A stretch of 5,497 nt of DNA from CBDULQ01 sp965368115 (GTDB taxonomy: Bacteria; Pseudomonadota; Gammaproteobacteria; SZUA-229): assembly GCA_965368115.1 (NCBI GenBank), contig CBDULQ010000230.1:1-5497 (forward strand), given 5' to 3'. Positions 1 through 5,216 of the stretch are shown one piece after another (positions within the stretch are counted from its first letter, which is position 1; each line of letters opens with the position of its first letter). Under the pieces are notes generated by a model that was not told the origin of the DNA, did no database searches, and saw only the letters and a program-made list of their open reading frames with translations. A program made the translations under genes and the position numbers.

Positions 1-29
1 AAAAAAGCCCTCAATACGAGGGCTTTTTT
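1..29 (-). terminator. Intrinsic terminator of the distal tRNA-Asp
   Basis: A perfect 12-bp stem (arms 1-12 and 18-29, loop AATAC) combines a GAGGGC/GCCCTC core with six A-T pairs. On the minus strand it ends in a T run, 7 nt after the CCA end of the tRNA-Asp at 37-113. Because both sides carry A/T runs it could also stop transcription arriving on the plus strand from outside the window. Confidence 0.9.
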
Positions 30-36
30 ATTTGTA

Positions 37-113
37 TGGCGGACCGGACGGGATTCGAACCCGCGACCTCCGGCGTGACAGGCCGGCATTCTAACCAGCT
101 GAACTACCGGTCC
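37..113 (-). tRNA. tRNA-Asp (anticodon GUC), distal copy
   Basis: This gene delivers aspartate to GAC/GAU codons. The 77-nt cloverleaf is complete: acceptor stem GGACCGG/CCGGTCC, D arm, anticodon stem CCGGC/GCCGG with loop CTGTCAC (anticodon GTC at 77-79), T arm GCGGG-TTCGAAT-CCCGT, discriminator G and an encoded CCA. G73 and the GUC anticodon are the usual aspartate identity elements. It is identical at all 77 positions to the copy at 283-359. It is separated from that copy by two terminator-like hairpins and I see no convincing promoter of its own, so how it is transcribed is unclear. A hairpin with one mismatch on the minus strand (131-156) lies in its leader and could matter for 5' processing. 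Confidence 0.97.
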
Positions 114-153
114 GAAATCAGTTTTCAGGCTTTCTCTGCGGATTCCCGCAGGG

Positions 154-189
154 AAAACAAAAACAGCAAGCACATGGCAGGCTTGCTGT
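154..189 (-). terminator. Second terminator between the two tRNA-Asp genes
   Basis: A 9-bp stem (ACAGCAAGC at 163-171 pairing with GCTTGCTGT at 181-189, 9-nt loop) is followed on the minus strand by TTTTTGTTTT (163 down to 154). It has the form of a rho-independent terminator. It lies about 55 nt past the previous terminator and 40 nt before the distal tRNA-Asp, so a short transcript starting in 190-244 would end here. Confidence 0.7.
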
Positions 190-244
190 GAGTAATCTTT
201 ACAGGCGCCCATGAATACTGCTCAGGGCACTTCATTTCCAGCAT

Positions 245-272
245 AAAAAACGGGCTCTGCAAAACAGAGCCC
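245..272 (-). terminator. Intrinsic terminator of the tRNA-Val/tRNA-Asp unit
   Basis: An 8-bp GC-rich stem, GGGCTCTG at 252-259 pairing with CAGAGCCC at 265-272 (5-nt loop), is followed on the minus strand by six T residues (250-245). It begins 10 nt after the 3' end of the tRNA-Asp at 283-359, so it should close the tRNA-Val/tRNA-Asp transcript. Confidence 0.87.
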
Positions 273-282
273 ATCATTTATA

Positions 283-359
283 TGGCGGACCGGACGGGAT
301 TCGAACCCGCGACCTCCGGCGTGACAGGCCGGCATTCTAACCAGCTGAACTACCGGTCC
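283..359 (-). tRNA. tRNA-Asp (anticodon GUC), proximal copy
   Basis: This is a complete 77-nt aspartate tRNA with encoded CCA (TGG at 283-285 on the plus strand) and anticodon GTC at 323-325. The 7-bp acceptor, 5-bp anticodon and 5-bp T stems all pair fully. It starts 3 nt after the CCA of tRNA-Val, so the two must come from one precursor that is cut apart by tRNA-processing RNases. It is identical to the copy at 37-113, which points to a recent duplication or to gene conversion between the copies. Confidence 0.97.
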
Positions 360-362
360 AGG

Positions 363-438
363 TGGTGGGTGGTGAGGGATTTGAACCCCCGACATTCGCC
401 TTGTAAGGGCGACGCTCTACCAACTGAGCTAACCACCC
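363..438 (-). tRNA. tRNA-Val (anticodon UAC)
   Basis: This gene delivers valine and reads GUA and, by wobble, other GUN codons. The 76-nt cloverleaf has acceptor stem GGGTGGT/ACCACCC, D stem GCTC/GAGC, anticodon stem TCGCC/GGCGA with loop CTTACAA (anticodon TAC at 403-405), T stem GGGGG/CCCTC containing one G-U pair, discriminator A and an encoded CCA. It is the first gene of the tRNA unit and lies 166 nt downstream of the hupB stop. I found no strong sigma-70 promoter directly in front. TTGAAT-N17-TCCAAT (539 down to 511) matches 4 of 6 bases in each box and is only a candidate, so readthrough from hupB is also possible. Confidence 0.97.
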
Positions 439-604
439 AACATGAAATCCGAATCATCAGATTTCAGTGGTAGCTTCGACGTCTACCATTTCCTGCAAAA
501 ACGTTTTGCGATTGGAAATCTAAGCCAATGAAAATTCAACATTTTCTGTGGCTGGCTCGGAGAAAAACCGTATCAGGTCTCCCAGAGCATCCTTGAGAGG
601 GGCG
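439..604. other. hupB/tRNA-Val spacer rich in short inverted repeats
   Basis: No coding sequence is supported here. The spacer contains a run of neighbouring inverted repeats: GAAATC/GATTTC (444-449, 460-465), TGGTAG/CTACCA (468-473, 483-488), GCAAAA/TTTTGC (495-500, 504-509), ATTGG/CCAAT (511-515, 525-529), GAAAAT/ATTTTC (530-535, 541-546) and GGAGA/TCTCC (559-563, 578-582). It would form the hupB 3' UTR and the leader of the tRNA transcript. Its function is unknown and may be none. Confidence 0.5.
563..580 (-). terminator. Weak candidate terminator after hupB
   Basis: On the minus strand AGACC-TGATAC-GGTTT forms a 5-bp stem with one G-U pair, and its 3' arm merges into a run of five T residues. 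It begins 24 nt past the hupB stop. The stem is short and A/U-rich at its base, so termination would be partial at best, and hupB transcripts may run on into the tRNA genes. Confidence 0.25.
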
Positions 605-877
605 CTAGTTTACTGCATCTTTCAGAGCTTTACCAGGCTTAAATGCAGGTACATTTGCAGCTGCAATCTGGATCTCTGCGCCGGTCTGAGGATTGCGACC
701 AGTACGTGCAGAACGCTGGCGAACCAGGAAGGTACCAAAGCCTACGATAGTGACCTGATCATTGTTTTTCAAAGCGCCACTGATTGAATCGATGAAGGCA
801 TCAAGTGCACGACCAGAATCAGCTTTTGACAAGCCAGAGTTTTCAGCAATAGCGTCGATTAATTCGGATTTATTCAT
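605..877 (-). CDS. hupB: DNA-binding protein HU-beta
   Basis: HU is a small, basic, dimeric nucleoid protein that bends DNA with little sequence preference and supports replication, recombination and gene control. The predicted protein is 90 residues, the standard HU length. It opens with MNKSELIDAIAENSGLSKAD (helical dimerisation region), continues through VGFGTF into the beta arm with ARTGRNPQTG, where Pro63 is the DNA-intercalating proline, and ends with PAFKPGKALKDAVN. I chose the ATG at 875-877 because it gives the family N-terminus and has AAGGG (884-888) at good spacing. A GTG nine codons upstream has no such support. The position just after lon, with its own promoter, is the usual setting of hupB, which favours HU-beta over HU-alpha. 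Expression is probably driven from the promoter at 1037-1066, leaving a leader of about 150 nt. The stop codon is TAG. Confidence 0.96.
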   Translation of the reverse strand: MNKSELIDAIAENSGLSKADSGRALDAFIDSISGALKNNDQVTIVGFGTFLVRQRSARTGRNPQTGAEIQIAAANVPAFKPGKALKDAVN

Positions 878-1036
878 TATTGATCCCTTGGTTTGGTGGA
901 ACACAATGCTGAATCACACCGTGCCCTACATTTTAAAATTTTTGAAATTAAGTACAGCCCAAGATCCAGAGGAAATTTCCCGCCAGAGTGAAGGAAGCAA
1001 TACGTTGGAAACGGCATAATATGTACTTGCCGCGAT

Positions 1037-1066
1037 TTTATACCAGCCTGAAAACCGCTGTGTCAA
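1037..1066 (-). promoter_or_regulatory. Sigma-70 promoter for hupB
   Basis: The -35 box is a perfect TTGACA (1066 down to 1061). After an 18-bp spacer comes TATAAA (1042 down to 1037), preceded by TGG, which makes an extended -10 (TGnTATAAA). Transcription should start near 1030, about 150 nt before the hupB start codon. This is the best promoter match in the window and fits a highly expressed nucleoid protein. Confidence 0.8.
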
Positions 1067-1086
1067 TGGGTTTCGGGTATTTTGCG

Positions 1087-1115
1087 ACTATTTTATTCGC
1101 ATTGGCCCATGTCAA
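1087..1115 (-). promoter_or_regulatory. Possible second, upstream hupB promoter
   Basis: A second perfect TTGACA (1115 down to 1110) lies 49 bp upstream of the first. With a 17-bp spacer it meets AATAGT (1092 down to 1087), which matches 4 of 6 consensus bases. A better-looking TAAAAT is only 14 bp away and is badly spaced. Tandem hupB promoters are known in E. coli, so this is plausible but unproven. Confidence 0.4.
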
Positions 1116-1237
1116 GAGCCATTTATTCTATTTTCTCCAAGAAAAATCAAAAAAAGTTTCCACATTGAGGTTAGAAAACTAAAAGAAATATTTGAATATT
1201 GTGATCCACTTTGAAATTCGTTTTTGCCCTGTTATTA

Positions 1238-1269
1238 AAAAAAGAGCGGGTTTTTACCCGCTCTTTTTT
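1238..1269 (-). terminator. Intrinsic terminator of lon
   Basis: A 14-bp stem (arms 1238-1251 and 1256-1269) with a 4-nt loop has the GC core GAGCGGG/CCCGCTC and six flanking A-T pairs. On the minus strand it begins 18 nt after the lon stop and ends in seven T residues. It is symmetrical enough to work in both directions, but no plus-strand gene is present. It separates lon from hupB transcription. Confidence 0.93.
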
Positions 1270-1287
1270 CCTGCTAGAGCCTCTTTT

Positions 1288-3723
1288 TTAATGAGGTCTT
1301 ATAGCATCGGTTTTTTTACTTCTTTTGGATTTTCCCTGTGCAGCAGCCTCATCGCCTGCTGCATCTTCGAGTGGTGTTGGCAGATGTTGCAATGCCAGTT
1401 CCAGCACATCGTCTATCCATCTGACCGGTTTAACCTCAAGTTTATCGAGAACCGATTTCGGAATTTCCGTCAGGTCTTTTTCGTTTTCCTGTGGGATGAC
1501 GACGGTTTTGATGCCACCACGATGAGCCGCCAGTAACTTTTCCTTCAGCCCTCCGATTGGTAACACCTCACCTCGCAGGGTGATTTCGCCGGTCATTGCC
1601 ACACTGGCTTTAACGGGGATCCCTGTCAGCGCTGACACAATGGCAGTACACATACCGATACCGGCACTTGGACCATCTTTGGGCGTCGCACCTTCGGGCA
1701 CGTGAATATGAATATCCTTGCCTTCATGGAAGTCCATCTTCAGGCCCAGAGCCGCAGATCGACTACGCACCACGGTCATTGCCGCCTGGATAGATTCCTG
1801 CATCACGTCACCCAGTTGGCCGGTAAAGATCTGTTTACCCTTACCTTCCATAGTCACCGCTTCGATGCTCAATAATTCACCACCGACTTCGGTCCAGGCC
1901 AGACCGGTAACCTGACCAATCTGATCGTTCTCTTCAGCCAGACCATAACGGAAGCGTTTGACACCAAGATACTTTTCAATGTTTTCGGCATCAACCTTGA
2001 CCACTTCGTCAGTCGGCGTCAGCAGTACATCCTTGACGATCTTACGACAGATCTTGGCGATCTCACGCTCCAGGTTACGCACCCCGGCTTCGCGAGTGTA
2101 ATGACGAATGATGGCCAGGATCGCCTCATCGGTCACATCGACTTCTTCGGGCTTCAGACCATTACTTTCCAGCTGCTTGGTCACCAGATAATTCTTGCTG
2201 ATATTCAGTTTCTCATCCTCGGTGTAACCCGGGATGCGAATGACTTCCATCCGATCCAGCAATGCAGGCGGAATATTCATACTGTTCGAAGTGGCGATAA
2301 ACATCACGTCCGACAGATCGAAATCCACTTCCAGGTAGTGATCGGCAAAAGTATGGTTCTGCTCCGGATCCAGCACCTCAAGCAGCGCAGAGGCCGGGTC
2401 ACCGCGAAAATCCTGTGCCATCTTGTCGATTTCATCGAGCAGGAACAGCGGATTACGCGTACCGATTTTACTCAGGTTCTGGATGACCTTGCCCGGCATA
2501 GAACCGATGTAGGTACGACGATGTCCACGGATTTCCGCTTCGTCGCGCACACCACCCAACGCCATGCGGGTAAATTTACGGTTGGTCGCACGTGCAATGG
2601 AACGACCCAGTGAAGTCTTACCGACACCCGGCGGACCCACCAGACACAGAATCGGCCCCTTCAGTTTTTTAACGCGTTGCTGTACGGCAAGATATTCCAG
2701 AATACGTTCCTTAACCTTTTCCAGGCCGTAATGATCTTCATCCAGTACCTTTTCGGCCTCGGCCAGATCATTGCGAATCTTGCTGCGTTTTTTCCACGGA
2801 CAGCTGACCAGTGCATCGATGTAGTTACGCACCACGGTCGCCTCGGCGGACATCGGCGACATCATCTTGAGTTTATTGAGCTCGGCAGTCGCCTTTTTCT
2901 TGGCTTCCTTGGGCATGCCGGCCGATTCGATTTTCTTCTGCAGCTCTTCGACTTCGTTGGGCGCTTCGTCCATTTCACCCAGCTCTTTCTGAATCGCTTT
3001 CATCTGCTCATTCAGATAATACTCGCGCTGGCTTTTTTCCATCTGCTGTTTGACACGACCACGAATGCGCTTTTCGATTTGCAGTAAATCGATTTCGGCC
3101 TCGATCATGCTCAGCAGGTATTCCAGTCTTTCGTGCACATCGGAGATGCCCAGAATTTTCTGCTTTTCTTCGATTTTCAGGGACATGTGGGCGGCGATGG
3201 TATCAGACAGGCGCGCCGGATCATCGATACCAGCCAGTGAAGTCAGGATTTCAGGCGGCACTTTCTTGTTGAGTTTGACGTACTGGTCGAACACACCGAG
3301 GATAGAGCGGGACAGCACTTCGAGCTCGCGCTCATTGGAGGTGCCGGAATCTTCCAGTTCGGTGTAATCGGCAGTAAAGAATTCTTCGTCTTCGAAAACG
3401 GCATCGACCCTGGCGCGCTTGGAGCCTTCCACCAGAACCTTGATGGTGCCATCCGGAAGTTTCAGCAGCTGCAGAATAGTCGACAGTGTACCGATGTCGT
3501 GAATATCCTTGATGGAAGGATCATCGATTTCAGCGCTTTTCTGTGCAACCAGTAAAATCTGCTTATCCTTGGACATCGCCGCATCCAGGGCCTGGATGGA
3601 CTTCTCGCGTCCGACAAACAGCGGAATAACCATGTGGGGGTAAACGACAACGTCGCGTAACGGCAAGACCGGAATCTTGCCCTCGTAGGGGGTGGTTACT
3701 TCCAAATCTTTATCTTCTGACAC
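1288..3723 (-). CDS. lon: ATP-dependent protease Lon (LonA)
   Basis: Lon is a cytoplasmic homohexameric serine protease that unfolds and degrades misfolded proteins and specific regulators using ATP. All domains are present in the 811 residues. The N-terminal substrate-binding domain starts at PVLPLRDVVVYPHMVIPLF (18-36), and a charged helical, coiled-coil-like region spans about 185-290. The AAA+ module has Walker A GPPGVGKT (363-370), Walker B LFLLDEID (426-433) and the sensor-2 segment GVRNLER (547-553). The C-terminal protease domain has the catalytic Ser686 in DGPSAG and Lys729 in GGLKEK, a Ser-Lys dyad spaced 43 residues apart as in E. coli (679/722). The protein is slightly longer than E. 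coli Lon (784) because of a short N-terminal extension and a Lys/Ser-rich tail after about residue 785. The start is GTG, supported by GAGG 8 nt upstream. A sigma-32-like promoter precedes it and terminators flank it, so it is probably a single-gene heat-shock unit. Confidence 0.98.
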   Translation of the reverse strand: MSEDKDLEVTTPYEGKIPVLPLRDVVVYPHMVIPLFVGREKSIQALDAAMSKDKQILLVAQKSAEIDDPSIKDIHDIGTLSTILQLLKLPDGTIKVLVEGSKRARVDAVFEDEEFFTADYTELEDSGTSNERELEVLSRSILGVFDQYVKLNKKVPPEILTSLAGIDDPARLSDTIAAHMSLKIEEKQKILGISDVHERLEYLLSMIEAEIDLLQIEKRIRGRVKQQMEKSQREYYLNEQMKAIQKELGEMDEAPNEVEELQKKIESAGMPKEAKKKATAELNKLKMMSPMSAEATVVRNYIDALVSCPWKKRSKIRNDLAEAEKVLDEDHYGLEKVKERILEYLAVQQRVKKLKGPILCLVGPPGVGKTSLGRSIARATNRKFTRMALGGVRDEAEIRGHRRTYIGSMPGKVIQNLSKIGTRNPLFLLDEIDKMAQDFRGDPASALLEVLDPEQNHTFADHYLEVDFDLSDVMFIATSNSMNIPPALLDRMEVIRIPGYTEDEKLNISKNYLVTKQLESNGLKPEEVDVTDEAILAIIRHYTREAGVRNLEREIAKICRKIVKDVLLTPTDEVVKVDAENIEKYLGVKRFRYGLAEENDQIGQVTGLAWTEVGGELLSIEAVTMEGKGKQIFTGQLGDVMQESIQAAMTVVRSRSAALGLKMDFHEGKDIHIHVPEGATPKDGPSAGIGMCTAIVSALTGIPVKASVAMTGEITLRGEVLPIGGLKEKLLAAHRGGIKTVVIPQENEKDLTEIPKSVLDKLEVKPVRWIDDVLELALQHLPTPLEDAAGDEAAAQGKSKRSKKTDAIRPH

Positions 3724-3731
3724 AATCTTAG

Positions 3732-3735
3732 CCTC
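3732..3735 (-). promoter_or_regulatory. Ribosome binding site fixing the GTG start of lon
   Basis: GAGG lies 8 nt before the GTG at 3723-3721. No ATG occurs in frame until Met31, inside the conserved N-terminal domain, so the GTG must be the start. A GTG start with a short Shine-Dalgarno may hold translation at a moderate level. Confidence 0.75.
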
Positions 3736-3741
3736 GGTAGT

Positions 3742-3791
3742 GATCAGGACGTTTCAGTGCCTGATATTAGATCTATCTGTTAGCTATCAGG
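3742..3791. repeat. Three CCTGAT arms in the lon promoter/leader
   Basis: On the minus strand the order is CCTGATA (3791-3785), 18 nt, TATCAGG (3766-3760), 11 nt, CCTGATC (3748-3742). The middle arm can pair with either outer one: 7 bp with the first and 6 bp with the last. The first arm overlaps the end of the sigma-32 -10 element and the probable transcript start. This could be an operator or a leader hairpin; neither is shown by sequence alone. Confidence 0.45.
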
Positions 3792-3816
3792 TTGGGGCAA
3801 AGAATTCCAGTTCAAG
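3790..3816 (-). promoter_or_regulatory. Sigma-32 (heat-shock) type promoter of lon
   Basis: CTTGAAC (3816 down to 3810), a 12-bp spacer and CCCCAACC (3797 down to 3790) match the sigma-32 consensus CTTGAAA / CCCCATNT in both boxes at an acceptable distance. The start point would fall near 3783, giving a leader of about 60 nt. lon belongs to the RpoH regulon in E. coli, so the position is as expected. No good sigma-70 promoter is visible in this gap. Confidence 0.75.
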
Positions 3817-3901
3817 ACCTGGCAACTGCGCTTCCGGGCCGTTTCAGCCTCGCATACCAGACAGTGTACCCGTATTGCAGGTCAAGCTGGTTTATTGACA
3901 A

Positions 3902-3932
3902 AAAAAAACCGTGCCTAAGCCACGGTTTTTTT
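3902..3932 (-). terminator. Intrinsic terminator of clpX
   Basis: The core stem CCGTG/CACGG (3909-3913, 3921-3925; 7-nt loop) is extended by seven A-T pairs, giving 12 bp. On the minus strand nine T residues follow (3908 down to 3900). It starts 4 nt after the clpX stop codon and should separate clpX from lon transcription. Confidence 0.9.
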
Positions 3933-3935
3933 CGT

Positions 3936-5216
3936 TCAGTCGTTAGAGGAAGCAGCCCGCTTGGGCTCCTCACTTTCGTATACCATGTAGGGTTTGGCCT
4001 CCCCGTCTATCACCGCTTCGTCGATGACGACCTTGGTAACACCTTCCATCGATGGGAGGTCATACATGGTTTCCAGCAAGGTAGTTTCAAGAATGGTGCG
4101 TAAGCCACGAGCGCCGGTCTTTTTCTCCATCGCCTTACGTGCAATCGCACGCAGAGCGTCTTCACGGAATTCCAGCTCACAGTCTTCCATTTCGAACATC
4201 TTGGAATACTGTTTGGTCAACGCATTCTTGGGCTGGGTCAGAATGGTAATCAATGCATCTTCATCCAGCTCCTGCAGTGTGGCCACTACAGGTAAACGAC
4301 CGACAAACTCAGGAATCAGACCGTAACGAATCAGGTCATCAGACTCCAGACTCATCAACAGTTCGCCGGTTGATTTCTTGGTATCCTTGCTGCGTACTTC
4401 GGCCCCAAAGCCGATACCGCTTTTCTCGGAACGGTCGCGGATCACCTGGTCCAGGCCGGCAAACGCACCACCGCATATAAACAGAATGTTGGATGTGTCC
4501 ACCTGCAGGAATTCCTGCTGCGGATGCTTACGACCACCTTGCGGCGGTACCGAAGCTACGGTGCCTTCGATCAGTTTCAGCAATGCCTGCTGCACACCTT
4601 CGCCTGATACGTCGCGGGTGATCGAAGGATTGTCTGACTTACGGGAAATCTTGTCGATTTCATCGATATACACGATACCGGTCTGTGCTTTCTCGACGTC
4701 GTAGTCACACTTCTGTAATAGCTTCTGGATAATATTTTCGACGTCTTCACCGACATAACCCGCCTCGGTTAGTGTGGTGGCATCGGCAATGGTAAACGGC
4801 ACATTGAGCATGCGTGCCAGTGTCTGGGCCAGCAGAGTTTTACCGGATCCGGTCGGGCCGATGAGCATGATGTTGCTCTTGGCCAGTTCGACGTCGTCTT
4901 TCTTATGTTTGACTTCGAGCCGCTTGTAGTGGTTATACACTGCGACTGACAGGACCTTCTTGGCCTGGTCCTGACCGATGACGTAGTCATCCAGTATGTT
5001 CTTGATTTCGTGGGGTTTTGGCAGCTTGTTAACTGAGGAGGCCGCCTGCTCCTGCATCTCTTCGCGAATAATGTCGTTACACAGCTCGACACATTCGTCA
5101 CAAATGAATACTGAAGGGCCGGCAATCAGTTTCTTAACTTCGTGCTGACTCTTGCCGCAGAACGAGCAATACAGCAGTTTGCCTGAATCTTCATCATTAT
5201 GTTTATCGTCACTCAT
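3936..5216 (-). CDS. clpX: ATP-dependent Clp protease ATP-binding subunit ClpX
   Basis: ClpX is a hexameric AAA+ unfoldase in the cytoplasm that recognises tagged or regulatory proteins (for example ssrA-tagged ones) and threads them into the ClpP peptidase. The 426 residues match the usual length (E. coli 424). The N-terminal zinc-binding domain has four cysteines, Cys17, Cys20, Cys39 and Cys42 (CSFC and CDEC). The AAA+ core has Walker A GPTGSGKT (120-127), pore loop GYVG (153-156), Walker B IVYIDEID (181-188), RKH loop (229-231), the ClpP-docking tripeptide IGF (268-270), a probable arginine finger Arg307 in EFVGRLP, and sensor-2 Arg370 in GARGLR. Intact IGF implies a ClpP partner, but clpP is not in the window. 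The ATG at 5214-5216 has GAGG (5224-5227) 7 nt upstream. The stop is TGA, followed at once by a terminator, so lon is probably not co-transcribed. No odd residues were seen. Confidence 0.98.
   Translation of the reverse strand: MSDDKHNDEDSGKLLYCSFCGKSQHEVKKLIAGPSVFICDECVELCNDIIREEMQEQAASSVNKLPKPHEIKNILDDYVIGQDQAKKVLSVAVYNHYKRLEVKHKKDDVELAKSNIMLIGPTGSGKTLLAQTLARMLNVPFTIADATTLTEAGYVGEDVENIIQKLLQKCDYDVEKAQTGIVYIDEIDKISRKSDNPSITRDVSGEGVQQALLKLIEGTVASVPPQGGRKHPQQEFLQVDTSNILFICGGAFAGLDQVIRDRSEKSGIGFGAEVRSKDTKKSTGELLMSLESDDLIRYGLIPEFVGRLPVVATLQELDEDALITILTQPKNALTKQYSKMFEMEDCELEFREDALRAIARKAMEKKTGARGLRTILETTLLETMYDLPSMEGVTKVVIDEAVIDGEAKPYMVYESEEPKRAASSND

Larger units (their letters stand above)
878..1237. 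other. lon-hupB intergenic region and hupB leader
   Basis: There is no gene in this stretch; the short reading frames in it resemble nothing and lack ribosome sites. It holds two TTGACA boxes with different-quality -10 boxes (see promoter entries). An AT-rich block follows upstream at about 1121-1200, with the dyad AATATT-TG-AATATT at 1187-1200 and a long A/T tract near 1141-1157, which could bend DNA or act as an UP-like region. The transcribed part (about 1030-878) contains the 10-bp palindrome ATTTTAAAAT at 930-939. I could not identify a riboswitch or a protein-binding motif with confidence. Confidence 0.6.

Noticed and set aside
37..359. The duplicated tRNA-Asp as att sites of an integrated element
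   Set aside because: The 169 bp between the copies holds no integrase or cargo and both copies are full-length genes, so a simple tandem duplication explains it.
282..473. Plus-strand reading frame over the tRNA genes
   Set aside because: It is the reverse complement of two tRNA genes; such translations (TGFEPATSG-like) are a common annotation error.
605..904. Longer version of HU starting at a GTG nine codons upstream (902-904)
   Set aside because: The extra residues MFHQTKGSI are not part of the HU family. The ATG at 875-877 has a good ribosome site and gives the normal 90-residue protein.
2101..2613. Plus-strand reading frame of 170 codons opposite lon
   Set aside because: It lies wholly antisense to the conserved AAA+ region of lon, has no family resemblance and no ribosome site. 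Similar open frames opposite lon and clpX are by-products of their codon content.
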